From the NCBI RefSeq assembly GCF_963515715.1, contig NZ_CAUPZS010000001.1, forward strand, positions 309,559 to 373,558: a stretch of DNA of 64,000 nt, in the 5' to 3' direction. Within the stretch, counting starts at the first letter, position 1, and each line of letters opens with the position of its first letter. A program made the translations under genes and the position numbers. Source of the DNA: Clostridium_AW sp963515715. Its GTDB lineage: Bacteria > Bacillota > Clostridia > Clostridiales > Clostridiaceae. Under the pieces are notes generated by a model, which had not been told where the DNA came from, ran no database searches, and saw nothing but the letters and a program-made list of their open reading frames with translations. Positions 52,620-61,089 of this stretch are shown piece by piece.

Positions 52620-53204
52620 CTATGAATGATTTAGTTTCTCACTTATAGCTTTTACTTGTTCATATCTAAAACAATCTTTAATATGATCATTTACCAGACC
52701 CGTAGCTTGTAAATGAGAATATATTATTACTGGTCCTAAAAACTTAAACCCTCTATCTTTTAAATCCTTGCTTATCTCTTCAGATAATTTAGTTTTACTA
52801 GGCACTTCTGTCTCATTTCCATATAAATTAGTTATTGGCTTATATTTAACAAATCCCCATATATAGTTACAAAAGCTGCCAAATTCCTTTTGAATCTCCA
52901 AAAATTTTTTAGCATTATTTATTGAGGCTCTTATTTTTCTTTCATTCCTAATTATTCCTTGATCTTTCATTAAGTTTTGAACTTTTTCTTCATCAAAATC
53001 TGCTACCACATTAGGGTCAAAATCACAATAGGCTTTTCTATAGTTTTCTCTTTTCCTTAGTATTGTTATCCAGCTAAGTCCTGCTTGGGCTGATTCTAAT
53101 ACTAAAAATTCAAACTGCTTTCTATCATCAAAAACTGGTACACCCCATTCTTCATCATGATATTTTATGTAAAGTAAGTCATCCTTACACCAAGAACATC
53201 TCAT
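52620..53204 (-). CDS. tag: DNA-3-methyladenine glycosylase I
   Basis: A 194-residue helix-hairpin-helix glycosylase removing 3-methyladenine. Signature residues: RCSWCKDDLLYIKYHDEEWG with the zinc ligands at the N-terminus, LESAQAGLSWITILRKRENY and the C-terminal QATGLVNDHIKDCFRY. Single gene. Confidence 0.96.
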   Translation of the reverse strand: MRCSWCKDDLLYIKYHDEEWGVPVFDDRKQFEFLVLESAQAGLSWITILRKRENYRKAYCDFDPNVVADFDEEKVQNLMKDQGIIRNERKIRASINNAKKFLEIQKEFGSFCNYIWGFVKYKPITNLYGNETEVPSKTKLSEEISKDLKDRGFKFLGPVIIYSHLQATGLVNDHIKDCFRYEQVKAISEKLNHS

Positions 53205-53258
53205 AGTTCTACCCCCTACTTAAAGCTAAAGCTCTATTTCTCAGTTAAATTTTACAAC

Positions 53259-53298
53259 ATATATTAATTCATCACAATATATATTAATCCATTACAAT
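53259..53298. repeat. two tandem 20-bp repeats
   Basis: 53259-53278 and 53279-53298 match at 18 of 20 positions and both start ATATATTAAT. They lie between tag and the terminator of the GerMN gene, in the tag upstream region. Confidence 0.7.
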
Positions 53299-53319
53299 GA
53301 AAGATTTGTGATATCTTAA

Positions 53320-53347
53320 AAAAAGAAGAGGTTGTACCTCTTCTTTA
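53320..53347 (-). terminator. intrinsic terminator after the GerMN lipoprotein gene
   Basis: AAAGAAGAGGT / ACCTCTTCTTT, 11 bp perfect with a 3-nt loop and a T run on the minus strand. Confidence 0.85.
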
Positions 53348-53384
53348 ATTTATTTATGTATTAAATTTTTGAACCAAACTTCAT

Positions 53385-54017
53385 TTATTTTTTTAATATA
53401 TCTTTATTAAGTTCAACTGGTGAGGATATGTCTATAGGTCCAAACAAATCTATTTTTTTCCCATCTATAGATATTTCAAGCTTTTCTATGTTAAAGTCCT
53501 TATATGTTATTAATGTGTTTGATAAAGAGTACAACATTAGTTGTGATGCTGTTATACTACTATAATTTCCATTTAGCTCTTGTAGTAGACTTTGGGTAAA
53601 GTTTACTTTAGCGATCTTATCTTTAACCGTTATGTCAATTACCTTAGTATTCTCAGGGAATACTCCAAATATTTTTGTCCCTTTAGGGCCTGCAATTAAT
53701 TCTTCTACCACAGTTTTAGGTGTTGGATTATTAATTTTTCTAGTTTCTCCAACTAAATACTCTGCATTTTCATCTCCAAAATATAGAACTACTTCCTTTT
53801 CTTCATTTGTTTCCTTATTTGTTTCTTTATTTGCTACTTCTTCGTTCTCTTCTTTCTTTTCTTCAGGTTTTGGCTCCTCTTTGTTACCTGTGGAAACTTC
53901 TACATTTTCTTTGCTATTGTTTTTTTCATTGTTTTTATTATTTTTACCACAAGCAACCAAATTGAAGCATAATAGTAGAGACAATAGTATTAATAATACT
54001 TTAATTTTATTTTTCAT
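53385..54017 (-). CDS. GerMN-domain lipoprotein
   Basis: A 210-residue lipoprotein. The signal peptide ends in the lipobox LVAC (Cys23), followed by a low-complexity Lys/Glu/Asn linker (residues 24-75). The rest is one GerMN domain: VVLYFGDENAEYLVGETRKI, VVEELIAGP, PENTKVIDITVKDKIAKVNF. Related GerM proteins act in sporulation and germination envelope functions. It may serve in either spore or cell wall assembly. Confidence 0.9.
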   Translation of the reverse strand: MKNKIKVLLILLSLLLCFNLVACGKNNKNNEKNNSKENVEVSTGNKEEPKPEEKKEENEEVANKETNKETNEEKEVVLYFGDENAEYLVGETRKINNPTPKTVVEELIAGPKGTKIFGVFPENTKVIDITVKDKIAKVNFTQSLLQELNGNYSSITASQLMLYSLSNTLITYKDFNIEKLEISIDGKKIDLFGPIDISSPVELNKDILKK

Positions 54018-54190
54018 ATTTTATCCACTTCCCTGCTTAGATTTATTTTAAAAATAATATACGGGTTAATTATAACATAGCTAACTAAAATATTCATATA
54101 ACATTTTTCATTTTACAGCTTACCTGCTGAAACATATGTAATAAATTTAGCTGTCGCAAACATAATTATAAAAAGTGTTTAACATGAATA

Positions 54191-54228
54191 AAAGGCCTGC
54201 CGGCATGGTATTTGCTGGCGGCCTTTCC
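54191..54228 (-). terminator. intrinsic terminator of the 4-hydroxybutyrate operon
   Basis: AAAGGCC / GGCCTTT outer stem and CCAGCA / TGCCGG inner stem with one mismatch; the minus-strand tail is TTTTATTC. It lies after the permease gene. The rest of 54018-54260 shows nothing else. Confidence 0.75.
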
Positions 54229-54260
54229 TAGTATTCTGCATAAAAACATTTTACTTACTC

Positions 54261-55634
54261 CTAATTAACTTTAGTAGTAACTTCTTCGTTTACTTTAATT
54301 TTTCTAGTTTCTTTAAAATCGTTTAGTATTAAATGAAGTATTATTCCAATTACTAACCCCCAAGCAGCACCTCTTGTAGCTAATACTGCTCCCATTACTC
54401 CTGCAATACCTTTATCTAAGTCGGTAACACATATATCCATAGCAAGCCTTGTACATACGTATCCTTGAACTAATAATGTTAAAGATAGTGCTACAGGTAG
54501 TACTGGTTGAACTAGAGAAACTATTGGAACCAATGTTACACATATAAAAGTTACTATTCTAAAAGTTCCAACACCACCAAATAAGGAGTCCATTGCTTCT
54601 TTACCTTCTTTATACCTTTGAGAAACTGCTGCTGTAACAGCTGCCCATAATGGCCCACAAAGAGGTACGTATGGTGTTATAAAGGACATTATTATATTTC
54701 TAAAGCCACTTATTAAGTTTGATCTATTTGAGTTAAAGTCAATTTTTTCATCTTTTCTTATTTCGTCAGCTTCATTAAGTAAAGCTTCACTGGTAATAAA
54801 ATCTCCAAAGGCTATTATATATGCCATTATCCCCATAGGTATGGCGGATATGAATACTTTAGCACTTGGGAATCCAATACCAAATGGACTTACAGTTTTC
54901 ATTATAGCTGACATATTTGGAATATGGATTATTGAACCAATCTCTATTTTAGGAACTGGCAACTCTTTAGCAAGTGGTCCAACTATAATACTTATTATAA
55001 TTGCTGGTAGCATGCCATACTTTCCTAAAACATTTAATAACTTATTTCTTTTTCTCAACTCTCTAAATCCTTCAGAAAACAATAAATAATACGCTAAAAT
55101 AGTACCTATTGTTATAGCTATAGGAAAAGTTCCATATCTTCCTCCAACTTTAAATTCACCCATTATAGCTGCAAAACCTGCTCCAAGTAAAATGCCTGAT
55201 TTTATTGAATTTGGAACTATGTTCATAAGTTTACCTGCTGCACCAGTTATACCCATAATAACAAATATTAGACCTACTATAATTTGTAATGCTATTAAAG
55301 CTTGTATTCTTTCAGGTCCAATGGCAAAACTACTTAAGTACCCAATAGTAAGTGGTACAGATGGTGTTATCCATCCTGGTACTACAGGGTCTCCTAACAA
55401 TGCATGCATGCAGTATAATAATCCATTTATTATAACCATACCCCATGCAATTTCAAAAGATACACCCAAAGTTTCAGTTAAAATTGGTATTGCTCCTAAA
55501 CAAGTAGCACACATTAATATAGCTTGTAAAGCTTCAGACCATTCCCATTTATAATGAATAAATGGAAGTCTAATTTTAAAAATACCAGCCGGTGTATAAG
55601 GTTGCTCATTTCCATAATCTCTTTTTAAGGCCAT
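54261..55634 (-). CDS. NCS2-like permease of the 4-hydroxybutyrate cluster
   Basis: A 457-residue membrane protein with about 12 hydrophobic segments. The segment VPGWITPSVPLTIGYLSSFA, the glycine-rich helix SGILLGAGFAAIMGEFKVGG and the FGDFITSEALLNEADEIRKD loop resemble the nucleobase/ascorbate (NCS2) or sulfate-permease fold, but the substrate is not evident. Last gene of the abfD operon, 20 nt after abfT, so it may carry 4-hydroxybutyrate or a related organic anion. Confidence 0.75.
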   Translation of the reverse strand: MALKRDYGNEQPYTPAGIFKIRLPFIHYKWEWSEALQAILMCATCLGAIPILTETLGVSFEIAWGMVIINGLLYCMHALLGDPVVPGWITPSVPLTIGYLSSFAIGPERIQALIALQIIVGLIFVIMGITGAAGKLMNIVPNSIKSGILLGAGFAAIMGEFKVGGRYGTFPIAITIGTILAYYLLFSEGFRELRKRNKLLNVLGKYGMLPAIIISIIVGPLAKELPVPKIEIGSIIHIPNMSAIMKTVSPFGIGFPSAKVFISAIPMGIMAYIIAFGDFITSEALLNEADEIRKDEKIDFNSNRSNLISGFRNIIMSFITPYVPLCGPLWAAVTAAVSQRYKEGKEAMDSLFGGVGTFRIVTFICVTLVPIVSLVQPVLPVALSLTLLVQGYVCTRLAMDICVTDLDKGIAGVMGAVLATRGAAWGLVIGIILHLILNDFKETRKIKVNEEVTTKVN

Positions 55635-55654
55635 AAATTTTCCTCCTCATATCA

Positions 55655-56962
55655 TTAAAATTCATTATGAAATCTCTTTTCATACTCTTTTATTAATTCC
55701 TCTCTAAATTTTGGATGAGCTATATTAATTAAAGCTTTAGCTCTTTGCCTTAAAGTCCTTCCTTTAAGTTTTGCAATACCATACTCTGTAACTATATAGT
55801 CTACATCATTCCTTGATGTGCTTATGGCAGCTCCTTCATCTAAAAATGGAACTATTTTTGACACCTTGCCTTTTGCCGCAGTGGATGGCATAGCCATAAT
55901 TGATTTCCCATCTTTACTCATGTTTGTCCCTCTTACAAAATCTACTTGTCCCCCAACACCGCTTATCTGCTTTAAACCTACACTTTCGGAGGCAACTTGA
56001 CCCATTAAATCTACTTGAACACAGGAGTTAATAGACACCATTTTATAGTTTTTCATTATTACTGTAGGGTCATTTACATAGTCAACTGGATACATTTCTA
56101 ACATGGGATTATTATTAGCAAAATCATAAAGTCTCTTTGTTCCCATCAAAAAAGTTACTATTATTTTACCTGGATGAAGAGTTTTAGCTTTGTTAGTTAT
56201 TACCCCTGCTTCAACTAATTCTACCACTCCATCTGATATCATTTCTGAGTGAATTCCTAGATCCTTTTTATCTTTTAAAAATAATAACACTGCATCTGGA
56301 ATTGCTCCTATACCCAACTGAAGTGTGGAACCATCTTCAATTAATGAAGCGCAGTTTTCTCCAATAGCTTTCTCTACATCGGTAATCTTAGCTGGTTTAA
56401 GTTCAATTATTGGATGCGAACTTTCCACCACGTAATTTATTTCTGAAATATGAATAAAAGAGTCACCCATAGTCCTTGGCATTTGGTCATTTACTTCTGC
56501 AATTATAATCTTTGCGCATTCTGCCGCTGGCTTTGTATAATCGTTTGAAACTCCAAAGCTACAATAACCATGCTCATCTGGAGATGAAACTTGTATTAAA
56601 GCAACATTTACAGGCAGAGTTTCTTTAAATAAACTTGGTACCTCTGAGAAAAAGCATGGTGTGAAATCTCCCCTACCTTCGCTTACTGCATCCCTTGTAG
56701 TTCCTCCTACAAATATAGAATTATGCCTAAAATGTTTTTCCATACCTGGTTGTGCATATTCAGCTCTTCCCATAGCTACCATATGCACAATTTCAACATC
56801 AGTATAATTCTCCGTATTTATCACCATTTCTTCAATAACTGCTGTAGGCTCACCTACGGCATGACCTATAACAACTCTATCTCCTGATTTTATTTTTTTA
56901 ACAGCTTCTTCTGCTGATACAATCTTACTTTTATAAATTTCATGCCAATTCAATTTCTTCAC
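55655..56962 (-). CDS. abfT: 4-hydroxybutyrate CoA-transferase
   Basis: A 435-residue family I CoA-transferase that moves CoA from acetyl-CoA to 4-hydroxybutyrate. GLY-rich motif LGIGAIPDAVLLFL, catalytic Glu240 in IHSEMISDG, and the C-terminal VDYIVTEYGIAKLKGRTLRQR are those of the AbfT/Cat2 type. Its neighbour abfD uses the product, so the two work in sequence. GGGTGAAG precedes the ATG. The 4-hydroxybutyrate assignment rests on the neighbourhood as well as sequence. Confidence 0.92.
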   Translation of the reverse strand: MKKLNWHEIYKSKIVSAEEAVKKIKSGDRVVIGHAVGEPTAVIEEMVINTENYTDVEIVHMVAMGRAEYAQPGMEKHFRHNSIFVGGTTRDAVSEGRGDFTPCFFSEVPSLFKETLPVNVALIQVSSPDEHGYCSFGVSNDYTKPAAECAKIIIAEVNDQMPRTMGDSFIHISEINYVVESSHPIIELKPAKITDVEKAIGENCASLIEDGSTLQLGIGAIPDAVLLFLKDKKDLGIHSEMISDGVVELVEAGVITNKAKTLHPGKIIVTFLMGTKRLYDFANNNPMLEMYPVDYVNDPTVIMKNYKMVSINSCVQVDLMGQVASESVGLKQISGVGGQVDFVRGTNMSKDGKSIMAMPSTAAKGKVSKIVPFLDEGAAISTSRNDVDYIVTEYGIAKLKGRTLRQRAKALINIAHPKFREELIKEYEKRFHNEF

Positions 56963-56972
56963 CCCTCAAATA

Positions 56973-57239
56973 TTATTTATTTATATTTTCTATAACTTTT
57001 ACTATATTAGAATAATCGTTTTCATTTTTTACAATAATTTTTTCATATTTATATTTTAAGTTTTTATGATCGGCACAACAGCTAGTACATCCACATAATA
57101 CTATCACTAAATCATAAACTTCATCTTCCTCAGCCAATTTGATATTTAAATTTCTATAGTTATCTTTTATCACAGAAAGAATTTTCTGTCTATTATATTT
57201 AGGATTACATCCTCCACAATATTTGATACCTATTAACAT
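56973..57239 (-). CDS. small Cys-rich protein of the abfD operon (88 aa)
   Basis: It begins MLIGIKYCGGCNPKYNRQKI and later has VLCGCTSCCADHKN, giving six cysteines in two clusters (CxxC and CxCxxCC). Predicted alternating helix/strand order resembles a thioredoxin-like or metal-carrier fold. It lies between nifU-like and abfT, 8-10 nt from each, in an operon whose main enzyme has a [4Fe-4S] cluster, so an Fe-S or metal role is likely but inferred. No named family. Confidence 0.75.
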   Translation of the reverse strand: MLIGIKYCGGCNPKYNRQKILSVIKDNYRNLNIKLAEEDEVYDLVIVLCGCTSCCADHKNLKYKYEKIIVKNENDYSNIVKVIENINK

Positions 57240-57247
57240 TTAACCAC

Positions 57248-57526
57248 CTATCTACTGCCACATAATATTTTTCTTGCCATATGAAGTAGCTCTTCACTAA
57301 CTTCGTTTATAAGAGTTACCTTTTCTACTTCTTTAAATTCTTCTTTTAATTTGCTCTCTATTACATCTTCCACTGTATATTTAGCAGATGGACAACCATT
57401 ACACTGACCAATTAATTTAACTTCTACAATTCCATCATGAAAACCTAATAATTCTATATCTCCATAATGTTCTTTTAGATAAGGTCTTATTTCGCTATCT
57501 ATTATTTTTTCTATGTTTTCAATCAT
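57248..57526 (-). CDS. NifU C-terminal domain (Nfu-type) Fe-S scaffold protein
   Basis: A 92-residue protein consisting only of the Nfu domain. The motif GQCNGCPSAKYTVEDVIE gives the CxxC [4Fe-4S]-binding pair. ATG 57526 has GAGGTG 6 nt upstream. Located in the abfD operon next to the Cys-rich protein, it could deliver the [4Fe-4S] cluster to 4-hydroxybutyryl-CoA dehydratase. Confidence 0.9.
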   Translation of the reverse strand: MIENIEKIIDSEIRPYLKEHYGDIELLGFHDGIVEVKLIGQCNGCPSAKYTVEDVIESKLKEEFKEVEKVTLINEVSEELLHMARKILCGSR

Positions 57527-57571
57527 GATCCACACCTCGTACTTTTAAAGCTACAGAACAATTTTATTTTT

Positions 57572-57629
57572 AAAATTCCTTTAGGGATTTTTTACAATTC
57601 ATGTGTTTAAAAACCCCTAAAGGAATTTC
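57572..57629 (-). other. long stem-loop between abfD and nifU-like gene
   Basis: AAATTCCTTTAGGG and CCCTAAAGGAATTT arms with flanking TTTTT/AAAAA, spanning a loop of about 20 nt. The downstream tail on the minus strand is A-rich rather than T-rich, so it may be an RNA-processing or stability element that sets the abfD : downstream ratio, or a weak terminator. Confidence 0.6.
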
Positions 57630-57639
57630 TAACTTCTGT

Positions 57640-59094
57640 CTATTCTTTTATATTTGCAATGACTTTAGCTAATTCTTTCTTATGAGCTAAATTTCCTTGT
57701 CTTGCAATCATGATTCTTTGAGCCTGTGGAGAGCCAGCTCCATGCATAGATTCTGTTCTATATCCTACTGCTGCAGTTCCTAAGCTTAAGTTTTCTATAA
57801 GTCTTAATATTCTTAATCTATTTTCAGTAGATACAGAATCCACTCCTTTTAAGTACTTTTCAATATATGGCCCTATCTTTTCATCTCTTAAATCCTTCTC
57901 AGATGGTGCAGTAACCATTATTCCACCTGCTATATCTTCAGCTAACCTTGCTATTTCATATGGGAATCTCGTAACATTTTGCTTACATACATTAGCAAGC
58001 AATAGATCTATTATATAATTACCAGATTCAGTTTTACATCCTTCTGCTGAACAAGCAATTCCACAAGCGTAAAGGGTTTCATTTAAATGAGTCATCTCTA
58101 TTAATTTGTCTTTAATATGGGAAGCTTTAGCTGCACCATTATAATCAGCAGCAACAGCAGTTGCACCTATAAGCACATCGCCAACTCCTACTTTACACCC
58201 TCCATAACTTTGTCTATGATAACCTGCAAATCTTTCAACAAGCATACCTGCAAATTCAGTTTCTCCATTTAAAAATATTCTTTCATTTGGAACGAATACA
58301 TCATCAAATATAGTTAATGCTTCTACTCCTCCAAAATTTTTATTTCCAACATCAATGTCTGCAAACTCTTCAAGCTTTCTAGTATCACAGGATTGACGTC
58401 CTATAATCATAAACACTCCTTCTGTATCTGTTGGAATGGAGAAAGAAATTGCATAGTCTTTTTCCTCTGGCCTCATTGCTATGGTTGGCATAACTAAAAC
58501 CTCATGGGAGTTACACATTCCAGTTTGATGGGCTTTAGCTCCTCTTACTACAACACCGTCAGGTCTTCTTTCTACAACCCTTAGGTATAAATCCGGATCT
58601 TTTTGCTTACTTGGTGATAATCCTCTATCTCCCTTTGGGTCTGTCATAGCACCGTCAATAGTTAAATCATTCTCCTGTACATACTCTAAGAATTTTTTAA
58701 ATCTTTCATGATAGTTTGTTCCATATGCCTTATCTATTTCGTATGTAGTACTATATTCAGCATTAAAAGCGTCCATACCTACACATCTTTGGAAACAAGC
58801 TGCAGTTTTTTGTCCACATAATCTTTGCATTTTTACTTTTTTAATTAAATCTTCTGTACTCTGGTGAATATGGCAAAAACGATTAATCTTTTCACCATTT
58901 AATGAAGATTTAGTTGTCATTAAATCCTCATATTCTGGTAATTGAGCTAAATCATAAGTCATTTTTACAGAGTTCATTGATGGTCGAAGTATTGGATTAT
59001 CTACTGGGTTATTTATTAACTCTCCAAACATATAAATCTTTAAATTAAGTTTACGAAGGCTTTCTACATATTGTTCACCTGTCATAAGTGCCAT
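57640..59094 (-). CDS. abfD: 4-hydroxybutyryl-CoA dehydratase / vinylacetyl-CoA delta-isomerase
   Basis: A 484-residue [4Fe-4S]- and FAD-dependent dehydratase converting 4-hydroxybutyryl-CoA to crotonyl-CoA by a radical mechanism. The cluster ligands of the C. aminobutyricum enzyme (Cys99, Cys103, His292, Cys299) are found here as Cys100, Cys104, His293 and Cys300, in CFQRCVGMDAF and GYHRQSYGGCKVG. AKAHQTGM, RQSCDTRKLEE and MHGAGSPQAQRIMIARQG also match. AAGGGA precedes the ATG. First gene of the sigma-54-type operon. Confidence 0.97.
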   Translation of the reverse strand: MALMTGEQYVESLRKLNLKIYMFGELINNPVDNPILRPSMNSVKMTYDLAQLPEYEDLMTTKSSLNGEKINRFCHIHQSTEDLIKKVKMQRLCGQKTAACFQRCVGMDAFNAEYSTTYEIDKAYGTNYHERFKKFLEYVQENDLTIDGAMTDPKGDRGLSPSKQKDPDLYLRVVERRPDGVVVRGAKAHQTGMCNSHEVLVMPTIAMRPEEKDYAISFSIPTDTEGVFMIIGRQSCDTRKLEEFADIDVGNKNFGGVEALTIFDDVFVPNERIFLNGETEFAGMLVERFAGYHRQSYGGCKVGVGDVLIGATAVAADYNGAAKASHIKDKLIEMTHLNETLYACGIACSAEGCKTESGNYIIDLLLANVCKQNVTRFPYEIARLAEDIAGGIMVTAPSEKDLRDEKIGPYIEKYLKGVDSVSTENRLRILRLIENLSLGTAAVGYRTESMHGAGSPQAQRIMIARQGNLAHKKELAKVIANIKE

Positions 59095-59150
59095 TTAAAT
59101 CATCCCTTTCATATATATTTATATTTTTTATTTTCTTGCTCTTATATAAA

Positions 59151-59165
59151 GCAACTTTTATGCCA
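59151..59165 (-). promoter_or_regulatory. sigma-54 (-24/-12) promoter of the abfD operon
   Basis: Minus strand: TGGCAT, 5-nt spacer, TTGC, matching the TGGCAC-N5-TTGC consensus with exact spacing, 56 nt before the abfD start. A gene for a sigma-54-dependent activator is directly upstream. Confidence 0.85.
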
Positions 59166-59237
59166 TGAAGCTCTCTTTTATGAAAAATTAAATAAAGGAC
59201 CATTAATGTGTTGAAAATACTGAGTTTCTTAAAACTT

Positions 59238-59267
59238 AATTTGATAAACTATTTTAAATTTGATAAA
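59238..59267. repeat. two AATTTGATAAA repeats upstream of the sigma-54 promoter
   Basis: 59238-59248 and 59257-59267 are identical, 19 bp apart. They lie between the promoter and the palindrome, in the zone where enhancer sites are expected. Confidence 0.5.
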
Positions 59268-59313
59268 AAAATAACAAAGTTTGATGCAGTTTCGCATCAA
59301 ACTTTGTTATTTT
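59268..59313 (-). terminator. 20-bp palindrome: terminator of the activator gene and probable activator site
   Basis: ATAACAAAGTTTGATGC (59271-59287) pairs exactly with GCATCAAACTTTGTTAT (59294-59310), extended by three A/T pairs, with a 6-nt loop. On the minus strand a T tract follows. The core TTTGATGC-N6-GCATCAAA has a third half-site, GCATCAAA, at 59383-59390. It is centred about 150 bp upstream of the expected abfD transcript start. Confidence 0.7.
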
Positions 59314-59392
59314 GACTATGTATTCCATTGAAAGCTTAGCTATTTTAGCAAAACTAACCATTCTTTTCATAATTGCAAAATTGCATCAAATT

Positions 59393-60883
59393 TCACTTCT
59401 GCAACACATATTTTTCTATGTATCTTTTTCTTTTCCTTACAAAAGTAGATGCATCCATTCCTAAATATTTTGCTGCATCTCTAACATTATTATATTTCTC
59501 ATAGGCTGTGTTTATAAATTTAAGTTCAAAGGTTTCCACCAGTTCTTTCAAATTTATCTCTTCATCTATATAACCAATTTGTGGTTCCATGAAGTCAAAA
59601 CCACATTTAATAGGCAAATCACTTCTAAGTATTTTATCATTACCGCTCATTATTACAACTCTTTCAATAATATTTTTAAGTTCTCTTACATTACCAGGCC
59701 ATTTATAATCTAAAAGTGATTGAATAGCTGCTTCGGTAAAACTTTTATTCAAATTATATTTTTTATTTAATTCCCTTAAAAAATGTTCTGTTAAAGGTAC
59801 TATATCTTCCTTTCTCTCCCTCAATGGAGGTATGGTAATAGGCACTACATTTAATCTATAATATAAATCTTCTCTGAATAACTTTTTAGAAACCATTTCC
59901 TCTAAATTTCTATTTGTAGCTGCAACTATTCTCACATCAACTTTTATAGGAGTAATTCCTCCCACCCTTTCAATTTCTTTTTCTTGTAAAACCCTTAGAA
60001 GCTTTACTTGCATATCTAATGGCAATTCTCCCACTTCATCTAAAAAAATAGTTCCTTCATTAGCTACCTCAAAAAGACCAATCTTCCCTTCTTTATTAGC
60101 TCCTGTAAAAGCTCCTTTTTCATATCCAAATAATTCACTTTCAATTAAATTTTCTGGTATTGCTCCACAATTTATTTTTATAAAATGTTTATTGCATCTT
60201 TTACTATTTTTATGTATATATTTTGCAATCTCTTCCTTTCCTGCTCCAGTCTCTCCTAAAAGAAGTACTGTAGTATCTACAATAGCAACTTTTTTTGATA
60301 TTCTTAAGGTATGTAACATGTTTTTATCCTGAGCGATTATATCTGAAGAATTTAATAATTGGTTTTTCATAGCTTCTATTTCAGAATAATACTTTTTAGT
60401 CAACTCTTCATTTTTAGCTAGCTGTTCTTTTAATTCATAAAGTTCAGTAACATCTCTAACATTAGTCACTACCATACTTATATTACCTTCTTTATCGAAT
60501 ATGGGACTACTAGAAACTAACACTTTCTTTCCTGTTTTAAATGTTTGTTCTATGGTAGTAGGTTTTTTATTTTTAATTACACACAAGGTACCAGATTTAG
60601 ATATAACTCCACTTTTCACTAAATCTCTCATATTTCTACCGATTATATCTTTTCTTTTAAGTCCTGTAATTATTTCATATGATTTATTTAGCTTTAATGT
60701 ATTTGCTTCTCCATCGGTAATATATATTCCATCGTAAGAACATTCAATTACTGCATCTAGTTCAATACACAATGATCTGGTTTTTTCTAATTCATTAATA
60801 ATCTTGTTAAAATTATAATTATTAATGTCTCCCATATCATTTTCAAGTATTTTAATGTCCATAAAAGCATCCTTATTGACCAT
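59393..60883 (-). CDS. PAS-containing sigma-54-dependent activator
   Basis: A 496-residue activator. An N-terminal PAS domain (SYDGIYITDGEANTLKLNKS, then VTNVRDVTELYELK) is followed by the AAA+ domain with LLGETGAGKEEIAKYIH, ELFGYEKGAFTGA (the sigma-54-contact loop), GTIFLDEVGELPLDMQ and a C-terminal Fis-type HTH (VRDAAKYLGMDASTFVRKR). No receiver domain, so the signal is sensed by PAS. ATG 60883 has TGGAGGT 7 nt upstream. It is placed to control the abfD operon. Confidence 0.93.
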   Translation of the reverse strand: MVNKDAFMDIKILENDMGDINNYNFNKIINELEKTRSLCIELDAVIECSYDGIYITDGEANTLKLNKSYEIITGLKRKDIIGRNMRDLVKSGVISKSGTLCVIKNKKPTTIEQTFKTGKKVLVSSSPIFDKEGNISMVVTNVRDVTELYELKEQLAKNEELTKKYYSEIEAMKNQLLNSSDIIAQDKNMLHTLRISKKVAIVDTTVLLLGETGAGKEEIAKYIHKNSKRCNKHFIKINCGAIPENLIESELFGYEKGAFTGANKEGKIGLFEVANEGTIFLDEVGELPLDMQVKLLRVLQEKEIERVGGITPIKVDVRIVAATNRNLEEMVSKKLFREDLYYRLNVVPITIPPLRERKEDIVPLTEHFLRELNKKYNLNKSFTEAAIQSLLDYKWPGNVRELKNIIERVVIMSGNDKILRSDLPIKCGFDFMEPQIGYIDEEINLKELVETFELKFINTAYEKYNNVRDAAKYLGMDASTFVRKRKRYIEKYVLQK

Positions 60884-60937
60884 TAATAATACCTCCATTA
60901 TTATTTTAATGTAATTCACTTCAAAAACTAGTCATAT

Positions 60938-60968
60938 ATCCTATTATCCTATTATCCTATTATCCTAT
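60938..60968. repeat. 8-bp tandem repeat (ATCCTATT) just upstream of the activator gene
   Basis: Three exact copies of ATCCTATT (60938-60945, 60946-60953, 60954-60961) and a fourth with one mismatch. Located about 55-85 nt before the activator start codon. The rest of 60884-61062 is AT-rich with nothing else seen. Confidence 0.85.
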
Positions 60969-61062
60969 ATATTATTATTATTAATTCTATTCCTTTTATC
61001 GAATTCCTTTATTCTCACTTTTTAAACCTTCATTTCATCCAGGAAATTTACCCAATAATATA

Positions 61063-61089
61063 GGCTAAAGCAATTTAATAGCTTTAGCC
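61063..61089 (-). terminator. hairpin/terminator after luxC-like gene
   Basis: GGCTAAAGC / GCTTTAGCC, 9 bp perfect with a 9-nt loop, touching the stop codon; the tail (CTATATTATT) is weakly T-rich. Confidence 0.65.

Noticed and set aside
53632..54051. 139-codon plus-strand frame
   Set aside because: Shadow of the GerMN lipoprotein and its low-complexity linker.
60938..60968. Possible CRISPR-like array
   Set aside because: Unit is 8 bp without spacers and no cas genes occur; simple tandem repeat.
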